From contig NZ_PNOS01000008.1 of the NCBI RefSeq assembly GCF_002869745.1, positions 50,893 through 114,892 on the forward strand: DNA of 64,000 nt, in the 5' to 3' direction. The notes beneath the pieces were generated by a model. That model saw nothing but the letters and a program-made list of their open reading frames with translations, had not been told where the DNA came from and did no database searches. Below, one piece after another: positions 41,845 through 49,394 of the stretch. Numbering within the stretch: the first letter of the stretch is position 1; each line of letters opens with the position of its first letter. Position numbers and translations under genes: made by a program. This stretch comes from Oceaniglobus roseus (lineage in GTDB: Bacteria; Pseudomonadota; Alphaproteobacteria; Rhodobacterales; Rhodobacteraceae).

Positions 41845-43265
41845 TGCTGCACCACCTCGGCGCCCTGCGTGACGCCGGTCTTGACCAGGATGAACTCGAT
41901 CCGCCGGTTCAGCGCGCGGCCCTCCTTCGTCTTGTTGTCGGCGATCGGCTCGCGGTCGCTGCGCCCTTCGGCCTTCAGCCGCGAGGGGTCCTTCACCTTG
42001 TCCTCGATCATCTTCTTCACCGACTCCGCCCGCGCCAGCGACAGCGCCATGTTGTTGGCGAAGCGGGAGGAGCGCAGGGGCACGTTGTCGGAATGGCCCG
42101 CGATGATGACAGGGCCGGTGGTGTCGTTCAGCGCATCCGCGACACGGCCGAGCGGGACGCCGAACTCGTCCTTCACCTGGTCCGAGGCCGAGGGGAACAT
42201 GCCAGCGCCCTTCATCCGCACGGTGATCGTGTTGGCGTCCTGGAACACCGACACGAGGCCGTCCTTGATCTCCTGCGTCAGGAAGCCCGAAACGCGCTTC
42301 AGCTCTTCCTCGTCGTCGACCGGCTGGGGCACCGGCAGCGACAGCCGCTCCAGCGTCGCGACACCGCCGCGGTCGATCGCGGCCATCTCGCCCAGCACCC
42401 GCTCGCTGTCCCGCGACAGCGCCTGGCTGAGGCCGATGTAGCCGCCCGAGAGCAGCAGCGCCGTCACCGCCACCGCGATCCAGACCGGCTTCCAGGCCGA
42501 GAGCGGCTTGTGCGGCTTCTCGACCCCCTTCCAGTGCGGCGACAGGTCATGCTCGACCTCGCCCCGCTGGTTGCGGATGATCCGCGCCAGGCCGGCGCGG
42601 ATCTGCATGTGCCGGTCCGCGCCGCCCTGCTCGACCCGAAGCCGCCCCTCGAAGCCGAGGGACAGGCAGACATAGAGGAACTCCAGCAGCAGGAGGTTCG
42701 TCGCCGGGTCCTGCTCCAGCCGGTGCAGCAGGTCGAAGAAGCGGTCGCCGCCCACCGTCTCGCGGTGGAAGGTGCCGACCATGGACTGCTGCGCCCAGAT
42801 GCTCTGCCCGCCCCAGGGGGTGTTCAGCACCACGTCGTCGAGCGTCGCGCAGATGGCATAGCGCGCGACCTTCACCGTGCGCGGATCGACCTGCGCGGCG
42901 ATGGCGCGGGACTCGAAGGCGCGCACCTCGGCCACGACCGAGCGGCGCAGGGCGTCGGGGTCGGGATGCTGGGCGCGGTTCCTGATCCGCGAGACCAGGG
43001 AGAACAGCGTCGAGGCCGCGGCGTTCAGCGGGTTCAGCCCCGTCATCGCGCCCGTCATCGCCCCCGTCACGGCATCCCCGAGGTGCGGCGCCGCCGCGGC
43101 AGGGGCCACCGCGGGACCGGACGCCAGCGCAGCGGCTGCGGGCGCCTGCGGCGCGCCGACGGCACCGGGAAGCGGCGTCGCCACCCCGCGCCGGCCACCC
43201 GGATTGGGCCGGATCACCGTGCGGTCGCCGTCCTCCGGTTCGGCAAAGGGATCTTCGTCGGCCAT
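41841..43265 (-). CDS. tssL: T6SS protein TssL (IcmH/DotU) with C-terminal OmpA peptidoglycan-binding domain
   Basis: This 474-aa extended TssL has an N-terminal Pro/Ala-rich segment (1-60), the cytoplasmic DotU/IcmH helical domain (about 70-255), and one membrane segment (WIAVAVTALLLSGGYIGL). A periplasmic OmpA-like domain follows (IIAGHSDNVPL, then LSLARAESVKKMIED and NRRIEFILVKTG). The OmpA module anchors the complex to peptidoglycan. This extension is often found in systems where TssJ is missing or distant. It lies between tssK (25-nt gap) and tssM (4-nt overlap). Confidence 0.95.
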   Translation of the reverse strand: MADEDPFAEPEDGDRTVIRPNPGGRRGVATPLPGAVGAPQAPAAAALASGPAVAPAAAAPHLGDAVTGAMTGAMTGLNPLNAAASTLFSLVSRIRNRAQHPDPDALRRSVVAEVRAFESRAIAAQVDPRTVKVARYAICATLDDVVLNTPWGGQSIWAQQSMVGTFHRETVGGDRFFDLLHRLEQDPATNLLLLEFLYVCLSLGFEGRLRVEQGGADRHMQIRAGLARIIRNQRGEVEHDLSPHWKGVEKPHKPLSAWKPVWIAVAVTALLLSGGYIGLSQALSRDSERVLGEMAAIDRGGVATLERLSLPVPQPVDDEEELKRVSGFLTQEIKDGLVSVFQDANTITVRMKGAGMFPSASDQVKDEFGVPLGRVADALNDTTGPVIIAGHSDNVPLRSSRFANNMALSLARAESVKKMIEDKVKDPSRLKAEGRSDREPIADNKTKEGRALNRRIEFILVKTGVTQGAEVVQQ

Positions 43266-43290
43266 CAGCCCCGCTCACCTTCTCGTCGCA

Positions 43291-44631
43291 TCAGCCCTGG
43301 CGGATCGCCCAGAGCTCCATCTTCAACCCGGGGTAATCCCCCGACACGTGCACCGCGATCCCGCCCGAGGTCGTCATCTTGCCCCAGTACTTGCTGGCGG
43401 GATCCAGCCGGAAATAGACCACTCCGGCGTGGAACGGGATCTGCCGCGGCGCCACCGGCAGCGCCTGCAACCCGATCCCGGGCAGGGCCGAGTTGACCAG
43501 CTGGCGGATCTCCTCCACCGGCCCGATCTTGGCCTGATCGCCGAAATGGCGCGCCAGCTTGTCCGCCGGGATGTCGGCCGAGACCGCCAGCACGAACTCG
43601 GCCGTGCCGATCAGCTTGCGGTCGGCGATCACGCCCACCGAGATGCCGTATTTCCGCGGCTCGATGGCGATCGGCACCGCGTTCCGCTCCAGCACCGAAG
43701 AGAGGTAACGGCGCAGGTCGCGGATCACGGGGACGAAAGTCTTGACCAGGTCGTGGTGCTGGTAGGCCGGATAGACCGTCGGCCGCTTCTCGGGGGTGAG
43801 GAACGTCGACAGCTCCCCCGCCAGCGCCACGCAGTCGCGGAACAGCTGGATCGGGTGGATGTTCTCGCACTGGGCGTAATGGCGCAGCACCGGCAGCGCC
43901 CGGTTGATCGAGATGAGGAGCAGGAAATCCTGGATCTCCGCCGCCCCCCGCGCCCCCGCCCCCGCCGAGAGCCGCCCCGAAAGCGCGGTCATCCGGTGCG
44001 CGAGCAGCCCCTCCAGTTCGGACACGAAGCCCGAGAGCGGCCGCGCCGCGCGGATGTCGAGGCAGGAGGGCATGAAGCTGTCGTCCAGCACCACCTCCTG
44101 GTCCGCCCGGACCTCGATGATCCGCGCGATCGGGATGACCAGCCGGTCGGCCATGTCGTCGACCTCCAGCGCGAACTGGAGGCGCAGCTTGCCGACCCCC
44201 AGCAGCGCCGCCTTGCCGCCGCGCATGGTGCTGTCCGTCACCTCGATCTCGGCGGGCCTGAGGCGCGCCGCCGAGAGCTCGGAGCCCGACATGTCGACCT
44301 CGGGCGCGCCCTGCCGGCGCTGCGGCACCGACAGGTACACCACGCAGTCTTTGATCCCCTCGGGCACGTCCAGCGCGGGCGGATGATCCTCGGCCTCGGG
44401 CACCCGGAACACCGTGCCGTCCTGCGTCAGCCCCGAGCAGGACTTGATCGCGAACTGCCCGACCTTCAGCACCTCGCGGTCGATCTCGATCTCGCTGATC
44501 CCCCAGGCATAGGGAGAGATGCGCCGCGCCAGTCCGCCCACCAGAGCCTCGGTGTGCCGATCGGCCTGCTGGAAGTGGTGGGGCTGGAGGAACAGGCCCT
44601 CGCTCCACAGAACCTTGCTGTCCCAGGACAT
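43291..44631 (-). CDS. tssK: T6SS baseplate protein TssK
   Basis: This 446-aa cytoplasmic baseplate subunit connects the TssEFG wedge to the membrane complex. The N-terminus KVLWSEGLFLQPHHFQQADR is the diagnostic TssK signature. The remaining domains (shaft, helical, receptor-binding like C-terminus) match the family length of about 445 residues. Nothing unusual was seen in the sequence. It is flanked by tagH (19-nt gap) and tssL. Confidence 0.95.
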   Translation of the reverse strand: MSWDSKVLWSEGLFLQPHHFQQADRHTEALVGGLARRISPYAWGISEIEIDREVLKVGQFAIKSCSGLTQDGTVFRVPEAEDHPPALDVPEGIKDCVVYLSVPQRRQGAPEVDMSGSELSAARLRPAEIEVTDSTMRGGKAALLGVGKLRLQFALEVDDMADRLVIPIARIIEVRADQEVVLDDSFMPSCLDIRAARPLSGFVSELEGLLAHRMTALSGRLSAGAGARGAAEIQDFLLLISINRALPVLRHYAQCENIHPIQLFRDCVALAGELSTFLTPEKRPTVYPAYQHHDLVKTFVPVIRDLRRYLSSVLERNAVPIAIEPRKYGISVGVIADRKLIGTAEFVLAVSADIPADKLARHFGDQAKIGPVEEIRQLVNSALPGIGLQALPVAPRQIPFHAGVVYFRLDPASKYWGKMTTSGGIAVHVSGDYPGLKMELWAIRQG

Positions 44632-44650
44632 CAGCAGGCCCCCCGCGCGC

Positions 44651-46159
44651 TCACTTCAGGCGCTCCATCTGCGCCTGGTAGGCCCTGGCGAACTCGCGGC
44701 TGAACAGCTCGTGGAAATCGTTCTCGGCCTGGTCCGAGATCCGCGCGTACATCGTTTCGTAGACTTCCCAATATCTTGCCTTCTTCCCTTTCAGGAGGCT
44801 CGACAGCCCCCCGCCGCCGGCGATCTGGCCCTCCAGCACCTCGGGCGACAGCTGTTTCAGAACCCCCTTCAGCGCCGCGTCCATGGCGCTCATCATGGCC
44901 ACCTCGTGGGCCTTGATGTCGTCCAGCGCCTCGCGCGCCGCCTCCCCGGATTCAAGGTACCCCTTGGACGTGGGCTTGACCATCGCCTCGACCGCCATCT
45001 CGGGGCTGATCGAGAACTTCAGGGGATTGTTCCCGCCCGAGCGGATCATGGTCTGCTGGATGCGGAACTCGGACTTGATGCTGGCCCGCGTCATCAGGAT
45101 CTCGCGCAGGCCGGTGACCATCGTGCGGAACACGCCGCCAAGCCGCGCCATGGTGGCGGGCAGGTCCGCGTCCGGTATCGCCAGATCCTCGGCCCCCGCG
45201 GCCTCCAGGAAGGCGCGCGCCGCCGCGGTGTCGGCCGGTGAAGCCGGCGCGGAGGGGGGCGCCGGGCTCTCGGCGGCCGGCGCCGGGGGGGGCGGAGGCG
45301 GCGAAGCGGGCTGGCGCGCGGCGGGGGGCAGCGTCTGCTCGGACTCTTCCGGGCCGGGCACCGGGGGCGGCGCGTCGGGCGCGTCGTCCAGGGGCGCATC
45401 CTCGGGGATGAAGGCCGGGGCGCCGCCGCCCAAGGGATTGTCGTCGCTCCCCTCGTCCGCGCCGCCGGTCGGGGCCAGGAGATCGTCCCAGTCGTCGGGG
45501 ATCACCGCCCCGCCGCCCGGCGAGACGTCGGAGGCGGCGAAGCTGTCGTGGACGGAAGGCGCGTGGTCCTCGACGCTCGCCCCCCTCGGCCCCGCATCGC
45601 GGCGCGGCGACATCAGGTCGTCCTCGTCCTCGCCGAGCGGGGCCAGCAGCCCGTCCTCGCCCAGCTCGGGACGCTGGATGCCCGAGTGGCCACGAAGCGG
45701 CGCGTCCCCCAGCAGGTCGTCTAGGAAATCGCGGTCCTCCACCCGCCCCAGCTCCTCGCCGAGGTCGTTGCCGCTTTCCGGGCCATCCTCGGCAGGCGGG
45801 ATATGCGCGGCGGTCAGCGGGTCGGCGGCGGGCGCGCGGCCCGAGCGCACGATCTCGACCAGAAGCTCGTAGGGGCCGAGCGTCAGGATGTCGCCGTCGT
45901 TCAGCGGCGCGGGCACCGGGCCTATGGGGAACTTGCCATAGTTCAGGAAGGTGCCGTTCGTCGAGTGGTCGACGATCAGGATGTCGCCGCCCCGGTCCTC
46001 GATCGCGCAGTGAACCTTCGAGATCGTCTTTCCCGGATCGGGCAGGCACAGGTCGTTCTCCGCCCCCCTCCCGATGGTCAGCGAAGGTCCGGTCATGCGG
46101 ACCGGCGCCCCCTGCCCGGGCACCGTTCCGGTCGACTGGAAATGCAGCGTCACACCCAT
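44651..46159 (-). CDS. tagH: T6SS FHA-domain protein TagH (Fha/ImpI)
   Basis: This 502-aa protein has an N-terminal forkhead-associated domain (about residues 20-95: LTIGRGAENDLCLPDPGKTI, SKVHCAIE, HSTNGTFLN) that binds phosphothreonine. A long acidic and proline-rich disordered linker (about 110-315) and a C-terminal T6SS FHA-associated domain (about 315-500) follow. In the Fha1/PpkA/PppA pathway this protein is the kinase target and triggers assembly. A PP2C phosphatase is in the same operon, so the switch is likely conserved. It follows the PAAR gene by 5 nt. The linker is longer than in many homologues. Confidence 0.92.
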   Translation of the reverse strand: MGVTLHFQSTGTVPGQGAPVRMTGPSLTIGRGAENDLCLPDPGKTISKVHCAIEDRGGDILIVDHSTNGTFLNYGKFPIGPVPAPLNDGDILTLGPYELLVEIVRSGRAPAADPLTAAHIPPAEDGPESGNDLGEELGRVEDRDFLDDLLGDAPLRGHSGIQRPELGEDGLLAPLGEDEDDLMSPRRDAGPRGASVEDHAPSVHDSFAASDVSPGGGAVIPDDWDDLLAPTGGADEGSDDNPLGGGAPAFIPEDAPLDDAPDAPPPVPGPEESEQTLPPAARQPASPPPPPPAPAAESPAPPSAPASPADTAAARAFLEAAGAEDLAIPDADLPATMARLGGVFRTMVTGLREILMTRASIKSEFRIQQTMIRSGGNNPLKFSISPEMAVEAMVKPTSKGYLESGEAAREALDDIKAHEVAMMSAMDAALKGVLKQLSPEVLEGQIAGGGGLSSLLKGKKARYWEVYETMYARISDQAENDFHELFSREFARAYQAQMERLK

Positions 46160-46164
46160 GACTT

Positions 46165-46461
46165 CTATCCGCCCACAAGGACCGTCGGCAGACCCACCAC
46201 GATGACCCCGCCATGGGCCGTCATATCACCCATCCGCGCCACGGGCAGCCCCCCCGCCAGAACCGTGAACGAGCCCAGCGCCACCACATCGGGCGGCCCG
46301 ACGCAGACGCACATGCTGGTGACACGCGCGACGGGCATGCATCCGACCAGCACCGTGGGCAGCCCCAGCACGATGGGTCCGCCGACATGAGGGATCGGCG
46401 GCAGCGCGGGCGTGACCATCGGGCAGACATGCATGTCGCCCATGCGCGAACAGGGTTTCAT
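46165..46461 (-). CDS. PAAR-repeat spike tip protein
   Basis: This 98-aa PAAR domain protein contains repeated HVGGPIVLGLPTVLVGG-like blocks (MARMGD, AHGGVIVVGLPTVLVGG at the C-terminus). It also has several cysteines and histidines that could hold the tip metal ion (CSRMGDMHVCPM). It sharpens the VgrG spike and may carry cargo. It has no toxin extension, so any effector would bind separately. Its start overlaps the stop of the uncharacterised gene by 4 nt, linking vgrG, that gene and PAAR in a module. Confidence 0.9.
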   Translation of the reverse strand: MKPCSRMGDMHVCPMVTPALPPIPHVGGPIVLGLPTVLVGCMPVARVTSMCVCVGPPDVVALGSFTVLAGGLPVARMGDMTAHGGVIVVGLPTVLVGG

Positions 46462-47111
46462 GGCCGCGCCTCCCCCTGCGGCCCGTCGCCCGCGCCGGGC
46501 CGCGCACCGTCAGCCGCATCGGTCGTGCCGAACTGGCCGTTGCCGCCCCGCGCGATATCGAGCGCACGGTCGATCAGCCGGTTCAGGTGCGCGACCATGT
46601 TCTCGGGCTCGGCGGTGCCGAGCGACATGGCGTTGACCGCCAGCACCGCCATCGCGGCGCCGCCGACGGGGGCATCGTATTTCGCCATCTCGCCGCCTGC
46701 GCCCAGCTTGCCGTCGCACATCGCCACCGCGTTGGCGCAGAGGGTCGTGTCGTCGTCGCTCTCGGCCAGCTCCAGCGTGGCACGGGCCTTCTCGCGGTTC
46801 TCGGGCGTCGGCTTGAACACCCAGGCCCGCGCCGCGGCGAGCGGGGGCGGCATCGCCACGCCGCGCCGGGCCGCCAGGTCGCCGCCAGCAAGGCAGCCCC
46901 ACCAGATCGCCTCGCGCACCGGCAGCGACACCGCCAGAAGCCGCAGCATGTCGCCATAGGCCTCCTTGCCGTCCAGCTCCTCCAGCACCTCGCTTACGGA
47001 CGCGGCGGCGGGGCTCTCCAGCTCGGTCTCGAACTTCAGGTTGGCCAGCGCCATCAGCCGCCGGGCCGGTTCCTTCGGGATCTTCCGCAGATCCTGGAAA
47101 CGTTCGTCCAT
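46458..47111 (-). CDS. Uncharacterised T6SS-linked protein (possibly DUF6931)
   Basis: This 217-aa protein of no recognised fold lies exactly between vgrG and the PAAR gene. It is helical and rich in Ala, Leu and Glu, with a Trp-containing block EAIWWGCLAGGD at about residues 73-84. It ends in a Gly/Asp-rich tail (GARPGADGPQGEARP-like). I tentatively associate it with DUF6931, but that is from memory. The position suggests an adaptor that loads cargo on the VgrG-PAAR tip, or an effector/tip chaperone. There is no signal peptide, transmembrane segment or recognisable catalytic motif. AGGAG overlaps the vgrG stop, giving tight coupling. Confidence 0.7.
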   Translation of the reverse strand: MDERFQDLRKIPKEPARRLMALANLKFETELESPAAASVSEVLEELDGKEAYGDMLRLLAVSLPVREAIWWGCLAGGDLAARRGVAMPPPLAAARAWVFKPTPENREKARATLELAESDDDTTLCANAVAMCDGKLGAGGEMAKYDAPVGGAAMAVLAVNAMSLGTAEPENMVAHLNRLIDRALDIARGGNGQFGTTDAADGARPGAGDGPQGEARP

Positions 47112-47120
47112 AGCGCGCTC

Positions 47121-49316
47121 CTAGTTGATCATCGTGATGCCGCCCTTCAGCATCAGCATGGCGCCGCCCTCGGTCTTGGTCATGAGACCGCCCTTCACCT
47201 CGGTCATCAGGCCGCCGTCGAGCTTCGCGGTCAGTCCGCCCTTGACCTCGGCCTGCATCCCGCCTTCCATCTTGGCCATCATCGCCCCCTTGATGGTCAC
47301 GCCCATCTGGTCGATCTTGATCGAGCTGCCGCCGACCTTCAGTTCGATCGATTGCATCGCCTCCATGGTGATCTTGCCGAGGTCGCACTTCAGGGAGTAG
47401 TTCCCGAGGCCCAGCTTGGTGGTGACGTTGCCCATGTCGATCTTGTAGTCGACATTGCCCATCTTCACCTGGTGGTTCTCGTTCCCCATGTTGATGGTGT
47501 ATTTCACGTCGCCCTGCTTCACCTCTTCCGTCAGGTTGCCGGTGATCGTGTTCGTGACATTGCCCTCGACCGTCTTCGTGCGGTCCTGCTTGATCGCGAT
47601 GTCCTGCTTGCCCTTGGTGACCGTGAACTTGTGGTCGCCCTCCTTCAGCTCCTCGGTCAGGTGGTTGTGGACGGTCAGCGACATGTCGCCGTCCTTCTTC
47701 GTCTCCAGCCCCACCGTGATCTCGGCGTTGTTCTTGACGATCTGGCGATAGTTGCACTGCGCCTGGAAGCGGACCAGCTCCGAGCCCTTCTTGTCCTCGA
47801 ACATCAGCTCGTTGAAGCCGCCACCGCCCTTCGAGGAGTTGGTCTTGATCCCGCTCTGGGTCTTGTTGGCGTCCAGGGCGTAGGGCGGCATGGTGTCGGC
47901 GTTGTAGAGCATGCCGATCACCAGCGGGCGGTCGGGGTTGCCTTCCTCGAACTGGACGACGACCTCCTGGCCGATCCGGGGAATGTGGATCATCCCCCAG
48001 TTCTTGCCGCTCCAGGGCGTCATCACCCGTACGAAGCACGACGACTTGTCGTCCTTCTTGCCCTGCCGGTCCCAGTGGAACTGGACCTTGACGCGGCCGT
48101 ACTTGTCGGTGTGGATCTCCTCGCCCGAGGGACCGACGACGATCGCCGTCTGCACGCCCGCGATCTCGGGCCATGGCGTGACCAGCGGCGCGCGGTATTG
48201 GAGGTCCTTCGGGATCACGTCGAACAGGACGCGGTAGGGATCGTCGCCCGACAGCTCCGCGCTCAGCCCCTCGTCGAGCAGCGTGTCCGCCCCCTTCGGC
48301 GGGTTGTCGGCGTCGGTCAGGCGCATCAGGTGGGTGGCCCGCGTCATCATCCAGGCGCTGTTCTCGGTCTCGCGGCTGTGGTCGGCCAGGTCGAAGGTGC
48401 CGCCGACCGCCATGTAGCGGATGTTGGCGGCGCCGTGGGCGACGTGGTGGCGCACGGCCTCGGCCTCCATCCGGACCCGCGCGCGGACATCGCCGGCGGA
48501 GGTATCGCGAAAATGGCCGGGATAGCCGTAGGCCTCAAGATCCTCGGCCGGCTGGTCCCCGAGGGGGATCGCACTTGCGCCGCTCACGTCCGCCGTCGGC
48601 TTCTCGAAGTCGAAGTCCCAGAGCGTCACCTTCCCCGTCGTGCTGACCAGCCCCGCGCTCCACGAGAACACGTGCGCCCCGGCCCGGTGGCCCGACTGAT
48701 CGAGCGCGCGGAACACGACGGGATCGATAAGCGGCATCGCGGCATGCGCTCCGGGGTCGTCGGCCAGCACCATCTTCTGCACGCCGTCCTTCATCTCGAA
48801 GAAGAAATAGACGCCCTCCTCTTCCAGAAGCCGCATGATGAAGGCCAGATCGGTCTCGCGGTACTGCACCGCGTAGTCGCGCGCCGGAAGAGTGGCGGAG
48901 ATGCGGTTGTCCACGTTGCCCCAGAACCCGTAGTCCGACAGCACGCTCTGGACGATTTCTATGGTGGTTTTTTCCTGGAAGATGCGGTTCTCGCGCCTGC
49001 GGCTCAGGAACCAGAGCCAAGGCCGCAGCTCGGCGCGGTAATGGGCGACGCCCGTGGGCGCGCCCAGGAATTCCGCCGAGACGCAGAAGCCGGGATAGAT
49101 GCGCGACAGGATCGCATTGCCCTCGATCACCTTGATCTGGGATCCGAGAAGCGCCTTCAGATCCACCTCGCGGTCGGTGCTGACGAATTCCAGCGTCGTC
49201 TCGGTCAGGAAATTGATGCCCTCCTCCACCCGCGCCCCGGTCAGGACGAGCGGCTTGGAGAAATCGCCTTCCATGCGGAGAACGCGCTTTTCCAGAATGT
49301 TCGGCAATGCGGGCAT
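47121..49316 (-). CDS. vgrG: T6SS spike protein VgrG (TssI)
   Basis: This 731-aa trimeric spike has a gp27-like base (about 1-330), an OB-fold with PGSTxxI-style region (VVGPSGEEIHTDKYGRVKVQ, FHWDR, CFVRVMTPWSGKNWG), and the gp5-like needle. After the OB-fold comes a long repetitive beta-prism. The last 50 residues consist of six octads with a GG at fixed positions (for example EVKGGLTA, KLDGGLMT, EVKGGLMT), ending MIN. No extra effector domain is seen at the C-terminus, so it is not an evolved VgrG. A hairpin precedes it after clpV. Downstream come the uncharacterised protein and PAAR. Confidence 0.95.
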   Translation of the reverse strand: MPALPNILEKRVLRMEGDFSKPLVLTGARVEEGINFLTETTLEFVSTDREVDLKALLGSQIKVIEGNAILSRIYPGFCVSAEFLGAPTGVAHYRAELRPWLWFLSRRRENRIFQEKTTIEIVQSVLSDYGFWGNVDNRISATLPARDYAVQYRETDLAFIMRLLEEEGVYFFFEMKDGVQKMVLADDPGAHAAMPLIDPVVFRALDQSGHRAGAHVFSWSAGLVSTTGKVTLWDFDFEKPTADVSGASAIPLGDQPAEDLEAYGYPGHFRDTSAGDVRARVRMEAEAVRHHVAHGAANIRYMAVGGTFDLADHSRETENSAWMMTRATHLMRLTDADNPPKGADTLLDEGLSAELSGDDPYRVLFDVIPKDLQYRAPLVTPWPEIAGVQTAIVVGPSGEEIHTDKYGRVKVQFHWDRQGKKDDKSSCFVRVMTPWSGKNWGMIHIPRIGQEVVVQFEEGNPDRPLVIGMLYNADTMPPYALDANKTQSGIKTNSSKGGGGFNELMFEDKKGSELVRFQAQCNYRQIVKNNAEITVGLETKKDGDMSLTVHNHLTEELKEGDHKFTVTKGKQDIAIKQDRTKTVEGNVTNTITGNLTEEVKQGDVKYTINMGNENHQVKMGNVDYKIDMGNVTTKLGLGNYSLKCDLGKITMEAMQSIELKVGGSSIKIDQMGVTIKGAMMAKMEGGMQAEVKGGLTAKLDGGLMTEVKGGLMTKTEGGAMLMLKGGITMIN

Positions 49317-49343
49317 GATATGTCCTGACCTTGGTTGCGCGGT

Positions 49344-49386
49344 GCGCCCCGGGCCCCGGCGTCGATGCCGACGGGGCCCAGGGCGC
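49344..49386 (-). other. GC-rich hairpin between clpV and vgrG
   Basis: GCGCCC (49344-49349) with GGGCGC (49381-49386) and GGGCCCCG (49351-49358) with CGGGGCCC (49372-49379) form a 14-bp stem broken by one C-A mismatch, 13-nt loop. It begins 9 nt past the clpV stop in the transcribed direction. No T-run follows, so it is more likely an mRNA processing or attenuation element than a full terminator. Confidence 0.6.
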
Positions 49387-49394
49387 CGCGGGAT

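Noticed and set aside
46587..49328. Long plus-strand frame opposite vgrG
   Set aside because: His/Leu/Arg-rich shadow of vgrG with no domain and no ribosome site; vgrG itself is unequivocal.
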